Positions 25,433 through 35,291 of a DNA stretch of 64,000 nt are shown here, piece after piece. The position numbers and the translations under genes were made by a program. Source of the DNA: Pedobacter zeaxanthinifaciens (GTDB lineage Bacteria > Bacteroidota > Bacteroidia > Sphingobacteriales > Sphingobacteriaceae); contig NZ_QMHP01000003.1 of NCBI RefSeq assembly GCF_003313335.1, forward strand, positions 1 to 64,000, given 5' to 3'. The notes below the pieces were generated by a model, which saw only the letters and a program-made list of their open reading frames with translations, had not been told where the DNA came from and did no database searches. Each line of letters begins with the position of its first letter. The first letter of the stretch is position 1.

Positions 25433-27469
25433 CTACCAAAGTTTAATTCTATCTTCTGGTTTTTTGTAAAGCTTATCGCCCGGTTTAACATCAAAAGCTT
25501 GGTACCAAGCATCCATGTTTACTGGTGCGCCAATAGTTCTAAATTCACCTGGCGAGTGCGTATCAGTTTTAATTAACTGAGCGGCAGTTTCTGGCAATAT
25601 ATTGCCTCTCCATACTTGTGCCCAAGAAAGGAAGAAACGTTGATCAGGAGTAAATCCATCAATTTTCTCGTTGCTTTGGCCTTGTTTAGTCATTTTGAAA
25701 GCAGTATAGGCCGCATTTAAACCGCCTAAATCACCAATGTTTTCGCCCATGGTAAATTTACCATTTACATGAATTGTATCTAGTACAGTATACTTATCGA
25801 ACTGCTCACCCAATAATTTGGTTTTTGCGTTAAATTTGGCCCTGTCCTCTTCAGTCCACCAGTTTTTCAAGTTACCGTCTTTATCGTACTGGCTACCAGT
25901 ATCATCAAAACCATGGCTCATTTCGTGTCCAATTACGGCACCAATACCACCATAGTTAATGGCATCATCAGCATCTGGGTGGAAGAAAGGAAATTGTAAA
26001 ATACCAGCAGGGAACACAATTTCGTTCAACGTTGGGCTGTAGTAAGCATTCACCGTTGGAGGAGTCATGCCGAAACGCTCTCTATCAACAGGTTTACCTA
26101 ACTGACCAATGTTTTCGTTATATGCCCATTTACCAGCGTTACGAAGATTTTGGAAGTAAGTTGCACGGTTGATTACCAAACCATCGTAATTTCTCCATTT
26201 GGTAGTGTAACCCACTTTTGGTCTAAAAGCATGAAGTTTAGCCAATGCTTTTTCTTTCGTAGCATCGCTCATCCAATCTAAACCTTTAATTCTAATTTCA
26301 AAGGCTTTACGAAGATTAGCAATCATTTCGTCCATACGTGCCTTAGCAGCTGGTTTGAAATATTTAGCTACATAAAGCTGGCCTAATAGATCACCAAGTA
26401 CGCCATCAGTTAACGACGACATGCGTTGCCAACGTGGAGTTTGTACTTTTTGTCCAGTTTGAGCTTGCGTAAACGCAAAGTTTGCTTTTACAAACGGCGA
26501 ACTTAAATTACTTGCTGAACCTTTTAATACGTTCCACTCCAAATAAGTTTTCCAATCATCAACCGAAGTTGAGGTTAATACCGTATTTAATGATTTAAAG
26601 AAAGCAGGCGAATTGATTAAAACCGTATCCTGACCGTTTACCTTTAACTGCGCCATGGTATTTTTCCAGTTGATGGCAGGGGTAAGCTTGTTAAAATCAG
26701 CAACGGTAAGTTTGTTATAAGTTTTATAAGGATCACGCATCTCCAAACGGCTCATTTGCGCCTCTGCCAAAGCTTTTTCGATAGTGAACACTGTTTTTGC
26801 TTTTTGTTGCGCTACTGCATCAGTATAACCTATTAGCTTAAATAAAGTAGTCATATAGGTATCGTAAGCTTCTCTGATTTTTACGCTACGGCTATCATCT
26901 TTCAAGTAATAATCTCTATCACCAAGTGAGGTACCACCTTGAGAGATGTTTACCATGTATTTGTTTACATTTTTTCTGTCCTGACCTACGCCAAAACCAT
27001 ACAGAGCCCCGCCTAAGCCGTTAGTGCGCATGTACGTAGTAAAATCAAGCACACCTTGTAGGTTGTTAATTTGCTTAACTTTTTCCAAATCTGCTTTGAT
27101 TGGTGTGTAGCCAAGTTTTTCGATGGTTAAACTGTCCATTGCAGCAGCGTAAAAATCGCCTACACGTTTAGTTACCGATCCTGCAGGAGCACTTTTATCT
27201 GCAGCAGCGCCTTCCACTAAACTTCTAACAGCATTTACATTGAAATCACGAAGTTCGTTGAAAGAACCCCAGCGAGTTTCCTTTGCAGGAACTGGATTTT
27301 TACGAATCCAAGCACCACTTGCGTAAGTATAGAAATCATCGCCTGGTTTAACGTTAAGATCCATATTTGCTGGATCAATAAACTTTTTAATTGGCGTTTG
27401 AGCGCTCGCTACACCCACGGTAACCACCCCAAGTGCGGCAAAAAACGATTTAAATTGATTGATATTCAT
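25433..27469 (-). CDS. pepO: M13 family zinc endopeptidase (PepO-like)
   Basis: Neprilysin-type metallopeptidase, 678 residues, that cleaves peptides in the periplasm or at the surface. A signal peptide ends near GVASA (about 23). The zinc site is GHEMSHGFDD (about residue 515) with the third ligand in GENIGDLGGLNAAY. Family landmarks NAYYSPTLNEIVFPAGILQ precede it, and the C-terminal block PGEFRTIGAPVNMDAWYQAF closes the protein. All catalytic residues are present. Exported without an N-terminal membrane anchor, unlike eukaryotic neprilysin. Monocistronic, with a shared bidirectional terminator downstream. Confidence 0.92.
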   Translation of the reverse strand: MNINQFKSFFAALGVVTVGVASAQTPIKKFIDPANMDLNVKPGDDFYTYASGAWIRKNPVPAKETRWGSFNELRDFNVNAVRSLVEGAAADKSAPAGSVTKRVGDFYAAAMDSLTIEKLGYTPIKADLEKVKQINNLQGVLDFTTYMRTNGLGGALYGFGVGQDRKNVNKYMVNISQGGTSLGDRDYYLKDDSRSVKIREAYDTYMTTLFKLIGYTDAVAQQKAKTVFTIEKALAEAQMSRLEMRDPYKTYNKLTVADFNKLTPAINWKNTMAQLKVNGQDTVLINSPAFFKSLNTVLTSTSVDDWKTYLEWNVLKGSASNLSSPFVKANFAFTQAQTGQKVQTPRWQRMSSLTDGVLGDLLGQLYVAKYFKPAAKARMDEMIANLRKAFEIRIKGLDWMSDATKEKALAKLHAFRPKVGYTTKWRNYDGLVINRATYFQNLRNAGKWAYNENIGQLGKPVDRERFGMTPPTVNAYYSPTLNEIVFPAGILQFPFFHPDADDAINYGGIGAVIGHEMSHGFDDTGSQYDKDGNLKNWWTEEDRAKFNAKTKLLGEQFDKYTVLDTIHVNGKFTMGENIGDLGGLNAAYTAFKMTKQGQSNEKIDGFTPDQRFFLSWAQVWRGNILPETAAQLIKTDTHSPGEFRTIGAPVNMDAWYQAFDVKPGDKLYKKPEDRIKLW

Positions 27470-27759
27470 CTTCTTTTCTAAAATAAGTTAGAGAGATGAA
27501 AATTAAGCAAAAAACTTAATGCTTAGGCTACGATAATTAAATTGTTACTTATTGAACCAATAGTACAATTTAGCCAAGCCTATTTTGCGAAGTAGTTCGT
27601 TGGTGATTAAAGCTATTTTAAAAACTTTCATATCAAGCATCTTATGTATAATTAACATATTTTAACACTTTTTATTGTGTGAAGTTTTCAAAAGTTTGCT
27701 TGAAAAGTTAAGGTGGTTAAATTCCAATCGGCAAAACAATTGTTTGCTGATGTTACAGA

Positions 27760-28158
27760 CTAATCTTCCTCAAAAAAGCTGTCCAGTAAATCATCAGTCT
27801 CACGGCGATCTTTCTTCGTTGGTCTTCCTAAACCTCTGTCTCTTTTTAATGTTGGCGCATGAAATACCGACTTGAAGGCATGGGTTTCCTCCACGGGAGT
27901 TAAATCTTTGTATTTAGTTACTGCAATTTTTGCATCGGTGCGGTTATGAGAAAAATCAATCACTTCAATTATTTTTTTCTCGATGCCTTTGCTAATTTGA
28001 TAAACATCGCCAATTTTTACGACAGCTGATGGTTTAATGTTTTGTCCATTCAGTTTCACTCGTCCAGCCTTGCAGGCATCCGTAGCTAGGCTTCGGGTTT
28101 TAAACATTCGAATAGCCCAAAGATATTTATCAATACGTAATTTTTCTGCCTCTGCCAT
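27760..28158 (-). CDS. RNA-binding S4 domain protein (Hsp15/HslR-like)
   Basis: 132 residues with an N-terminal S4 domain (LRIDKYLWAIRMFKTRSLAT, then GRVKLNGQNIKPSAVVKIGD). Hsp15 relatives bind 50S subunits carrying stalled nascent chains. The C-terminal tail ends with RDRGLGRPTKKDRRETDDL, a basic-then-acidic stretch common in this family. A longer frame from 28251 adds 31 residues unlike the family and spans the -7 box at 28164-28171. The ATG at 28158 is therefore the likely start. Confidence 0.87.
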   Translation of the reverse strand: MAEAEKLRIDKYLWAIRMFKTRSLATDACKAGRVKLNGQNIKPSAVVKIGDVYQISKGIEKKIIEVIDFSHNRTDAKIAVTKYKDLTPVEETHAFKSVFHAPTLKRDRGLGRPTKKDRRETDDLLDSFFEED

Positions 28159-28163
28159 AATCA

Positions 28164-28171
28164 CAAAATTA
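28164..28171 (-). promoter_or_regulatory. -7 element of the S4-domain gene
   Basis: TAATTTTG on the minus strand, five bases before the ATG at 28158. It decides the start and suggests a leaderless mRNA. Confidence 0.5.
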
Positions 28172-28316
28172 AACAAATTTAAGACTTGAGTGTTCATTTT
28201 TACATCATTAAGCGCAGTATTTGAGTTATGGTTATAAGGTAAAAGCAACAACTTTACGATTTAACCCTTTAACTTTTAACTTATAAAGCCTTATTTTGCA
28301 TAAATTTTAAACAACA

Positions 28317-29135
28317 ATGATTGCTGAACTTAAAAAACAAATAGAAGAAGCTTGGGAAGACAGAAGCTTATTACAATACAAAGAATATTCTGAAGCCATT
28401 GAAACTGTAATCCAACAGTTAAACTGTGGTGAGTTGAGAGTTGCCGAACCTGTACTAAATGGATGGGGCATCAACGAGTGGGTAAAAAAAGCGGTAATTC
28501 TTTATTTCCCTATCAAACAGATGGGTGAAACTAAAGCTGGTCCGTTTGTTTTCCACGATAAAATGGATTTAAAAACCGATTATAAAGAAAAAGGTGTACG
28601 TGTGGTACCAATGGCTAGCGCTCGTTACGGTGCGTTTTTAGCACCTGGTGTAATCATGATGCCTTCTTATGTAAATATTGGTGCTTATGTAGATGAAGGT
28701 ACAATGGTAGATACCTGGGCTACAGTAGGTTCTTGCGCACAAATTGGCAAGCGTGTGCATTTAAGCGGCGGCGTAGGTATTGGTGGTGTTTTAGAACCTG
28801 TACAAGCAGCTCCAGTAATTATTGAAGACGATTGCTTCTTGGGTTCAAGAGCTATTGTTGTTGAAGGTGTACGTGTAGAAAAAGAAGCAGTATTAGGCGC
28901 TAATGTAGTGTTAACGGCATCTACCAAAATTATTGACGTTACTGGCGAAAAACCAGTGGAATATAAAGGTGTGGTTCCAGCTCGTTCGGTGGTAATTCCT
29001 GGCTCGTATACCAAACAATTCCCTTCGGGCGAGTATCAAGTGCCTTGTGCTTTAATTATTGGCAAACGTAAAGAGTCTACAGATAAAAAGACCTCTCTTA
29101 ATGATGCATTGAGAGAAAATAATGTAGCTGTATAA
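28317..29135 (+). CDS. dapD: 2,3,4,5-tetrahydropyridine-2,6-dicarboxylate N-succinyltransferase
   Basis: Fourth-stage enzyme of the succinylase route to diaminopimelate and lysine: succinyl-CoA plus tetrahydrodipicolinate gives N-succinyl-2-amino-6-ketopimelate. 272 residues with the left-handed beta-helix hexapeptide pattern in the centre (YVDEGTMVDTWATVGSCAQI, GVGIGGVLEP, FLGSRAIVVEGVRVEKEAVL). Also seen are the N-terminal WEDRSLL segment and the GAFLAPGVIMMPSYVNIGAY stretch. Length is typical. A glycosyltransferase gene follows 27 bases after its stop and may be co-transcribed. Confidence 0.96.
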   Translation: MIAELKKQIEEAWEDRSLLQYKEYSEAIETVIQQLNCGELRVAEPVLNGWGINEWVKKAVILYFPIKQMGETKAGPFVFHDKMDLKTDYKEKGVRVVPMASARYGAFLAPGVIMMPSYVNIGAYVDEGTMVDTWATVGSCAQIGKRVHLSGGVGIGGVLEPVQAAPVIIEDDCFLGSRAIVVEGVRVEKEAVLGANVVLTASTKIIDVTGEKPVEYKGVVPARSVVIPGSYTKQFPSGEYQVPCALIIGKRKESTDKKTSLNDALRENNVAV

Positions 29136-29162
29136 AGCTTTAAAGTGAAAGCAGAAAGCAAA

Positions 29163-30350
29163 ATGCAATTTAATAAAGCCGAAAGTGCTGAACTTGAGCA
29201 ATCGAGATCTAGGCTTTCGGCTTTAGACTTTCAGCTTAAAATTGGCTTCGATGGGAAACGGGCAGTTAATAACCTTACCGGACTTGGAAATTACAGCAGG
29301 TTCATTATCGAAAGCTTGGCAAAAAAATTTCCCGCAGAGCAATACTTTATTTACAGCCCAAAGGTTAACCAGCAACTTCGTAACCTCTCCTTACTATCAT
29401 TGCCTAATATAAAGCTCGAACTTCCAAAATCATCAAAGTTTTTATGGAGAGCTTTAGGAGTAAAGAAGCAGTTATTGGCCGATCAGATTGATATTTATCA
29501 CGGTTTAAGTCATGAAATTCCATTTGGCTTGCAGCAAACCAAAATCAAATCCATTGTTACTATCCACGACTTGATTTTTTTGAGAAAACCTCATTACTAC
29601 AAATTCATTGATAGAAAAATTTACGAATGGAAAAGTAGATATGCCTGCCAAAATGCTGACCGAATTATTGCCATTAGCGAAAGAACCAAACTAGATATCA
29701 TCGAATTATATGGAATTTCTCCAAAAAAAATAGATGTTGTTTATCAAGGTTGTGATGAGGCTTTCAAAATAAAAGCGACCCCCACAAAATTAGCTGAGGT
29801 TAAAAATCGTTACCAATTACCTGATACATTTATATTAAGTGTTGGCACTATTGAGGAAAGAAAAAACCTGAACTTAGTAATTGAAGCCCTTGCCCAAGCT
29901 CAAACTTCTGTCCCGCTGGTAGTAGTGGGCAAACCTACACCTTATCTCGAAAAGGTAAAAGATACTATTGCTAAGCATCAGCTACAAAGCCGTGTGCTAT
30001 TTTTGCACAAGGTTACTTTTAATGATCTGCCAGCAGTTTACCAATTGGCCAATTTATTTGTTTATCCGTCATTTTATGAAGGTTTTGGTATTCCAATTAT
30101 CGAAGCCATCAATAGCAATTTACCTGTTATTGCAGCTACCGGATCTTGTTTAGAGGAAGCTGGGGGTCCTGATTCTGTTTACGTTTCTCCTGCTCAACCT
30201 AACGAATTAGCGATAGCAATAGACAATGTGTTGAGTGATGAGAATCTCCGCCAAATGATGGTAAGCAAATCATCGGCTTATGTTAAAAAATTCAACAACG
30301 ATTTAGTGGCCGAACAAGTAATGGAATGCTACAAAAAAGCACTCCGTTAA
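29163..30350 (+). CDS. Glycosyltransferase family 4 (GT-B fold)
   Basis: A 395-residue retaining glycosyltransferase. The family N-terminus (KIGFDGKRAVNNLTGLGNYS) begins only at residue 26. The C-terminal domain has YQGCDEAF, LSVGTIEERKNLNLVIEAL, VYPSFYEGFGIPIIEAINS and an EAGG segment, the donor nucleotide-sugar site. The first 24 residues come from repeat-like DNA containing an AGCCGAAAG/CTTTCGGCT inverted repeat, so the natural start seems to have been replaced by an upstream ATG (29163) or GTG (29145). Two more glycosyltransferase genes follow. The acceptor is unknown. Confidence 0.87.
   Translation: MQFNKAESAELEQSRSRLSALDFQLKIGFDGKRAVNNLTGLGNYSRFIIESLAKKFPAEQYFIYSPKVNQQLRNLSLLSLPNIKLELPKSSKFLWRALGVKKQLLADQIDIYHGLSHEIPFGLQQTKIKSIVTIHDLIFLRKPHYYKFIDRKIYEWKSRYACQNADRIIAISERTKLDIIELYGISPKKIDVVYQGCDEAFKIKATPTKLAEVKNRYQLPDTFILSVGTIEERKNLNLVIEALAQAQTSVPLVVVGKPTPYLEKVKDTIAKHQLQSRVLFLHKVTFNDLPAVYQLANLFVYPSFYEGFGIPIIEAINSNLPVIAATGSCLEEAGGPDSVYVSPAQPNELAIAIDNVLSDENLRQMMVSKSSAYVKKFNNDLVAEQVMECYKKALR
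29177..29222. repeat. Inverted repeat within the 5' end of the GT4 gene
   Basis: AGCCGAAAG (29177-29185) and CTTTCGGCT (29214-29222) with a 28-base loop. The surroundings contain further GAAAGC/GCTTTC words on both sides. The class of low-complexity repeats (GCTGAAAG, GCCGAAAG words) usually sits between genes. Confidence 0.6.
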
Positions 30351-30423
30351 AAACTTATCTGCTATACATCATCACATTGAGCCGGCATTTGCTTAATTTC
30401 GCTCTTCAATAATTAAAAAATCA

Positions 30424-31305
30424 ATGAAAGTTGCGGGCTTCACCTTCATCAGAAATGCAGTTAAAAACGACTATTCCATTGTAGAAGCCATCACTTCTAT
30501 TCTCCCTATTTGCGATGAATTTGTGGTAGCTCATGGTAATTCTGAAGATAGCACACTGGAACTGCTAAAAAGCATTGATTCTGAAAAAATTAGAATTATT
30601 GAAACTACCTGGGATGATTCCCTAAGAGAAGGTGGCAGAACTTTCGCCCTCGAAACCGACAAAGCCTTTGCAGCCATTAGCAAGGATGTAGACTGGGCAT
30701 TTTATATCCAAGGTGATGAATGTGTGCATGAAAAATATCTGCCAATCATCAAAAAAGAAATGGAGCTTTGCCTGCACAATAAAAAAATAGAGGGCCTACT
30801 GTTTAATTACAAGCATTTTTATGGTTCTTATGATTTTGTTGCGCATTCGCGGAGATGGTACCGAAGGGAAGTTCGTGTAATTCGTAATTTGCCCGGCATG
30901 CAATCCTACAAAGATGCGCAAGGCTTTAGGTACAATGATAGAAAAATAAAGGTGAAACATATTGATGCCTACATTTATCATTACGGATGGGTTAAACCGC
31001 CTGAAGGCTTAACCAATAAGGTGCGCAACTTCAATAAGTTTTACACTACTAACGACGAGTGGATTGAAGAAACGTATCCAGAGCAGTCGGCATTTGACTA
31101 CAAAAATGCAGATGAACTTTTCCACTTCAATGAGTCACATCCTAGGGTATTCCAATCAAGGGTAGAGAGAAGCAATTGGAAGTTTAATTTCGATCCAACA
31201 TTGTCAAAAAATAAGCTTCCATTGCGACGAAAAATATTAGCTTGGATAGAAAAGGTAACCGGCGCTAGGTTATTTGAGTACAAAAACTACGATAAAATTG
31301 CCTAG
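30424..31305 (+). CDS. Glycosyltransferase family 2-like protein
   Basis: A 293-residue GT-A-like protein. The N-terminal fold begins MKVAGFTFIRNAVKNDYSIV, with DEFVVAHGNSEDST as the nucleotide-binding turn and WAFYIQGDECVHE as the DxD-like (QGDE) metal site. The middle region has a YKHFYGSYD segment and RRWYRREVRVIRN. It is the middle of three consecutive glycosyltransferase genes and ends one base before the next start, so the pair is coupled. Likely role is surface polysaccharide or glycoprotein synthesis; the sugar is unknown. Confidence 0.82.
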   Translation: MKVAGFTFIRNAVKNDYSIVEAITSILPICDEFVVAHGNSEDSTLELLKSIDSEKIRIIETTWDDSLREGGRTFALETDKAFAAISKDVDWAFYIQGDECVHEKYLPIIKKEMELCLHNKKIEGLLFNYKHFYGSYDFVAHSRRWYRREVRVIRNLPGMQSYKDAQGFRYNDRKIKVKHIDAYIYHYGWVKPPEGLTNKVRNFNKFYTTNDEWIEETYPEQSAFDYKNADELFHFNESHPRVFQSRVERSNWKFNFDPTLSKNKLPLRRKILAWIEKVTGARLFEYKNYDKIA

Positions 31306-31306
31306 C

Positions 31307-32293
31307 ATGGGAAGCAAGAAAAGCATATCGGTTATACTACCAAACTACAACGGCAAACATTTGATGGAGCAATTTATTCCATCAACTTTGGAAGCCCTTG
31401 AATTTAGCGGCGTTGATTACGAGTTTATAGTAGTAGATGATTGCTCAAAAGATGACTCCATCAGCTTTATCAGGAACAACTATCCAAACTTCATCTTATT
31501 AAAAAATGATATCAATAGCGGATTTTCCAAAACCTGCAACAAAGGTATTCAACAAGCCACAAAAGACCTGATATTCCTGCTCAATTCTGATGTACAACTT
31601 ACACCCAACTACTTTGAAAACCAATTTCAGTATTTTGAAAATGTAGAAACTTTTGGAGTGATGGGACGCATCATGAATTTCGACGGAAAAAAAATGGAAG
31701 ATACCGCCCGACTACCGTATTACAAAGGTGGAAAATTTAAGGCGAATAAGTTTTTTTACATCGAAGGAAATAACAAAGTGCCTACTACATATTTATCAGG
31801 TGCTAACGCATTAATCGATAGGCAAAAATTACAGCTATTAAACGGCTTTGATGAAATTTACTCTCCCTTTTATTTTGAAGATTTCGATTTAGGGCTACGG
31901 GCATGGGAAGCCGGCTGGCTTTGCTATTACGACCACCAATCTTATTGCTACCATCAAGTGAGTTCTTCCACCAAAAAGGTAAATAAAGGCAACTCCGTTA
32001 AAATTACGTACAATCGTAACGGTTTTACCCTGCAAAGCATTCATCTTAAAGGTTTCAGAAGGAGCTTTTGGTTAGTACAGCTATTTACGTTAACGCTACT
32101 AGGCCACCTCTTCAAAGGCGAGTTTTGGATCGTCAAAAGCATTCAGCAATTTATTTCGCAGCGGAAGGCAATGGAGCAATCCAGAACAAATATGCGCAAC
32201 TTGCAACAGCAATTAAATAGGCAACATGACCTGAATTACATCATCTCAACTATCAGCACTGCTATTGCTAATCAAAAAGTAAAGTGGCTATAA
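31307..32293 (+). CDS. Glycosyltransferase family 2
   Basis: A 328-residue GT-A enzyme: SVILPNYNGKHLM at the N-terminus, DYEFIVVDDCSKDDS, INSGFSKTCNKGI, the metal-binding FLLNSDVQLTPNYF and the acceptor-side PFYFEDFDLGLRAWEAGW. A hydrophobic patch near residue 255-275 may contact the membrane. I chose the ATG at 31307, one base after the preceding stop. An alternative frame uses a TTG at 31274 inside the previous gene and is less likely. This rhamnosyltransferase-like subgroup builds cell-surface glycans. Confidence 0.87.
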   Translation: MGSKKSISVILPNYNGKHLMEQFIPSTLEALEFSGVDYEFIVVDDCSKDDSISFIRNNYPNFILLKNDINSGFSKTCNKGIQQATKDLIFLLNSDVQLTPNYFENQFQYFENVETFGVMGRIMNFDGKKMEDTARLPYYKGGKFKANKFFYIEGNNKVPTTYLSGANALIDRQKLQLLNGFDEIYSPFYFEDFDLGLRAWEAGWLCYYDHQSYCYHQVSSSTKKVNKGNSVKITYNRNGFTLQSIHLKGFRRSFWLVQLFTLTLLGHLFKGEFWIVKSIQQFISQRKAMEQSRTNMRNLQQQLNRQHDLNYIISTISTAIANQKVKWL

Positions 32294-32298
32294 AAGCA

Positions 32299-32853
32299 TT
32301 AGTTAGACTGAGGTGGATATTGTGTTAAAATTTCCTTCACCCCTACGGCAATTCTTTCTTCGCGATTTTTGAAATTATCTAGATTAAAGCCGCTGCCCCT
32401 ACCATGCCAAACATGCATTTTCGTTTTAGGATCTAAAAAATCGATGATAAAGGTACCTTCTTCATATCGGTCTACATTATACATTCCACCTCCCCAGCCA
32501 GGACCCCAACCCCAGCCCCAACCACCACGCCATCCCCACGGGCCACCGAAACCATTAGCATAAACGTCTGTTCTTTCACGTTTAACTACAATCAAATTCA
32601 CAAACAAATCTGGCTTATCGGCCTTTGTAAAACCTTTCGCTTGCATTTCAGCATCAACGGCTGCCATCATTCGCTTCTTATCCAACCCATTAACAGCAAG
32701 CTTTTCTAAGCCTTTATCGTAAAAATTGTAGGTTTTATAATTTTTAAAATTGCCTTCCTTATCAAAATCAGAAGCAACACGTAAAGTGGTAGTACATGCA
32801 GCAAGTAGTAGAACCACTACCAACACACTGCCCAATCTCTTCATCATATTCAT
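32299..32853 (-). CDS. DUF4136 family lipoprotein
   Basis: A 184-residue lipoprotein: signal ending LLAAC (Cys20), then the DUF4136 pattern (ASDFDKEGNFKNYKTYNFYD, then KPDLFVNLIVVKRE and GTFIIDFLDPKTKMHVWHG). Between them is a 25-residue Gly/Trp-rich insert (about 100-124), probably a flexible or surface-binding loop. Function unknown. Convergent with the glycosyltransferase gene, only five bases apart, and monocistronic. The start could also be the third or fourth codon (Met3/Met4). Confidence 0.85.
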   Translation of the reverse strand: MNMMKRLGSVLVVVLLLAACTTTLRVASDFDKEGNFKNYKTYNFYDKGLEKLAVNGLDKKRMMAAVDAEMQAKGFTKADKPDLFVNLIVVKRERTDVYANGFGGPWGWRGGWGWGWGPGWGGGMYNVDRYEEGTFIIDFLDPKTKMHVWHGRGSGFNLDNFKNREERIAVGVKEILTQYPPQSN

Positions 32854-33011
32854 AACGTTCGTATTTTTATGTGGTACGTTAACTAATTTATAAACGTAAA
32901 TTTACTGATAAATATTTTCGACCTTATCTTATCAAAACACATCTAAAAGTCAAATTGTTACGCTAGAAAGTGTTAAAATAAATTAGATTTACAAGCTAAC
33001 GTATCAATGAT

Positions 33012-33019
33012 TAATTTTG
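33012..33019 (+). promoter_or_regulatory. -7 element of the Sua5-type gene
   Basis: TAATTTTG four bases before the ATG at 33024; leaderless mRNA likely. -33 region has no TTG. Confidence 0.5.
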
Positions 33020-33023
33020 CGCT

Positions 33024-33593
33024 ATGGCGATGAAAGAAGAAATCAACAAAACTTTGGAGATATTAAAAGCGGGTGGTGTAATTCTTTATCCTACCGATAC
33101 GGTGTGGGGTTTAGGTTGCGATGCTACCAATGCGGAAGCTGTGGCAAAAGTGAATGAAATTAAGGGCCGTGCTGCCGATAAAAGCCTAATTGTACTGCTT
33201 GATACCGACAATAAGCTGCAAAGCTATGTTAATGACATTCCCGAAGTGGCCTACGACTTAATTGAATATGCCGAAAAGCCTTTAACCGTTGTTTTCTCAA
33301 ATGCTAAAAATTTAGCTTCAAATGTTATTAATGCTGATGGCAGCGTAGGTATCAGAATTGCTAAACACGATTTCTGCCAGCAACTGATTCAACGTTTTCG
33401 CAAACCAATTGTGTCTACTTCCGCCAATATTAGTGGACAGCCTACCCCAAAATTTTTCGATGAAATTAGTGAAGAAGTTAAAGCTGCTGTTGATTACATC
33501 GTAGATTTAGAGCAGGAAAACCATACGCCTAAACAACCATCAACCATTGTTAAACTGGGCCCAGGCGGACAGTTCGAATTCATTAGAAAATAG
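33024..33593 (+). CDS. L-threonylcarbamoyladenylate synthase (Sua5/YciO/YrdC family)
   Basis: A 189-residue enzyme that makes threonylcarbamoyl-AMP from threonine, bicarbonate and ATP for the tRNA t6A37 modification. The YrdC fold shows ILKAGGVILYPTDTVWGLGC at the N-terminus, KGRAADKSLIVLL with the KRR-like nucleotide site, and PIVSTSANISGQPTP near 135-150. It lacks the C-terminal Sua5 domain, so it is TsaC-like in size. Another tRNA-processing gene (CCA/poly(A) polymerase type) follows 89 bp downstream with its own promoter. Confidence 0.9.
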   Translation: MAMKEEINKTLEILKAGGVILYPTDTVWGLGCDATNAEAVAKVNEIKGRAADKSLIVLLDTDNKLQSYVNDIPEVAYDLIEYAEKPLTVVFSNAKNLASNVINADGSVGIRIAKHDFCQQLIQRFRKPIVSTSANISGQPTPKFFDEISEEVKAAVDYIVDLEQENHTPKQPSTIVKLGPGGQFEFIRK

Positions 33594-33669
33594 CTTTAAA
33601 CCTTTGCAATTAGCTATTCCCAAAATGCACTTTAAGCCTTGCAGTAAAAGCATATTATGGGTTTTTTGT

Positions 33670-33677
33670 TAACTTTG
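33670..33677 (+). promoter_or_regulatory. -7 element of the CCA/poly(A) polymerase gene
   Basis: TAACTTTG, exact TAnnTTTG, five bases before the ATG at 33683. Confidence 0.5.
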
Positions 33678-33682
33678 TCCAC

Positions 33683-35131
33683 ATGCAAACCAATCCACAG
33701 GCTCACAATACTAAATCTTTATTACAAAAAATAAGTGCGCCTATCTTTAAAATTTTAGCCCATACCGCACAGCAAACTAACACCGAAATTTATGTTATCG
33801 GTGGGTTTGTAAGAGATATTTATTTGGAAAGACCATCTAAAGATATTGACGTAGTGGTATTAGGCAACGGAATTGCTTTTGCAGAAAAAGTTGGCCAAAA
33901 GTTAAAAACTAACGTAGCGGTTTTTAAAAATTTCGGCACTGCCATGTTAAAACATGCCGATTTAGAAGTTGAATTTGTAGGAGCTCGTAAAGAAAGTTAC
34001 CGATCTGATTCCCGTAAGCCCATAGTGGAAAATGGTACTTTAGAAGATGATCAGTTGAGGAGAGATTTTACCATCAATGCTTTGGCCATCTCCTTAAACA
34101 AGGATAACTGCGGTGATGTGGTAGATCCATTTAACGGCTTGGAGGATTTAGAAAACAAGCTGATCAGAACGCCGTTGGATCCAGTTATCACTTTTTCAGA
34201 TGATCCCTTACGCATGATGCGTGCCATCAGGTTTGCTACACAGCTTAATTTTAAGATCGATGAAGCAGCTATTGAGGCCATCAAATCGCAAAAGGAGCGC
34301 ATTAAAATTGTTTCAAAGGAGCGCATCAGCGATGAGCTCAATAAAATCATCTTAGCTAAGAAACCTTCCATAGGCTTTAATTATCTCTTTGATACGGGCT
34401 TACTCGAGCTAATCTTCCCTCAAATGGCAAAATTATATGGGGTAGACATTGTTAAAGGAAGGGCGCATAAAGATAACTTTTACCACACCTTACAAGTACT
34501 GGATAATATTTGCGAAACCACCGATGATTTATGGTTACGCTGGGCTGCCATTTTGCATGATATTGCCAAACCTGCAACCAAACGCTTTGAGGAAGGCCAC
34601 GGGTGGACTTTTCACGGACATGAGGATAAAGGTGCACGCATGGTGCCACAAATTTTCTCGCAACTGAAGCTGCCCTTAAATGAGAAGATGAAGTTTGTGC
34701 AAAAGTTGGTACTACTGCATTTAAGGCCTATTGTATTGGCACAAGATAAAATCACCGACTCGGCGGTAAGAAGGCTCCTATTTGAAGCCGGCGAAGACAT
34801 TGAGGCATTAATGTTGCTTTGCAATGCCGATGTAACCACCAAAAACGAATACAAAGTCAAAAAATACCGCAACAACTTCGAATTGGTTAAGCAAAAACTG
34901 AAAGATGTTGAGGAGCGAGACCAATTGCGTAACTGGCAACCGCCAATTAGCGGCAACGATATTATGCAAACTTTTGGACTAACAGCCGGCAAGGAGGTGG
35001 GCTTACTAAAGAACGCAATTAGAGAAGCGATTTTAGAAGGAGATATCCAAAACAGCTACGATGAAGCCTTCGGTTTTATGCTTAAAAAAGCAGAAGAGCT
35101 AGGCCTAAAAGCAGTTAAGCAAAACGATTAA
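33683..35131 (+). CDS. CCA tRNA nucleotidyltransferase / poly(A) polymerase family with HD domain
   Basis: Class II nucleotidyltransferase of 482 residues, probably adding or repairing the tRNA 3' CCA. The head domain has [20 protein letters not shown] with the two catalytic Asp in DID, followed by [13 protein letters not shown]. The neck has [18 protein letters not shown]-terminal HD phosphohydrolase domain ([22 protein letters not shown], then [10 protein letters not shown]) is present. This combination is typical of Bacteroidota CCA enzymes. Sequence alone does not separate CCA addition from poly(A) activity. Confidence 0.9.
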   Translation: MQTNPQAHNTKSLLQKISAPIFKILAHTAQQTNTEIYVIGGFVRDIYLERPSKDIDVVVLGNGIAFAEKVGQKLKTNVAVFKNFGTAMLKHADLEVEFVGARKESYRSDSRKPIVENGTLEDDQLRRDFTINALAISLNKDNCGDVVDPFNGLEDLENKLIRTPLDPVITFSDDPLRMMRAIRFATQLNFKIDEAAIEAIKSQKERIKIVSKERISDELNKIILAKKPSIGFNYLFDTGLLELIFPQMAKLYGVDIVKGRAHKDNFYHTLQVLDNICETTDDLWLRWAAILHDIAKPATKRFEEGHGWTFHGHEDKGARMVPQIFSQLKLPLNEKMKFVQKLVLLHLRPIVLAQDKITDSAVRRLLFEAGEDIEALMLLCNADVTTKNEYKVKKYRNNFELVKQKLKDVEERDQLRNWQPPISGNDIMQTFGLTAGKEVGLLKNAIREAILEGDIQNSYDEAFGFMLKKAEELGLKAVKQND

Positions 35132-35291
35132 CAAAATTGTTGCAACATACTCAAAACGAAAAATTTTCGAACATTTTTTGCGTTTTTTAGTTATGTGGGT
35201 AGCCTTGTAATAAACAACTTTGCAAAGCTACGGAGTTCAAAAATTATATTTTTTTCATATTTTTACAGCACAACAAAGCAGTTCATAGCAA

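Noticed and set aside
27675..27875. Plus-strand frame overlapping the S4-domain gene
   Set aside because: Shadow of the S4 gene on the other strand.
31274..31306. TTG start of the last glycosyltransferase inside the previous gene
   Set aside because: An ATG one base after the previous stop gives the family N-terminus directly.
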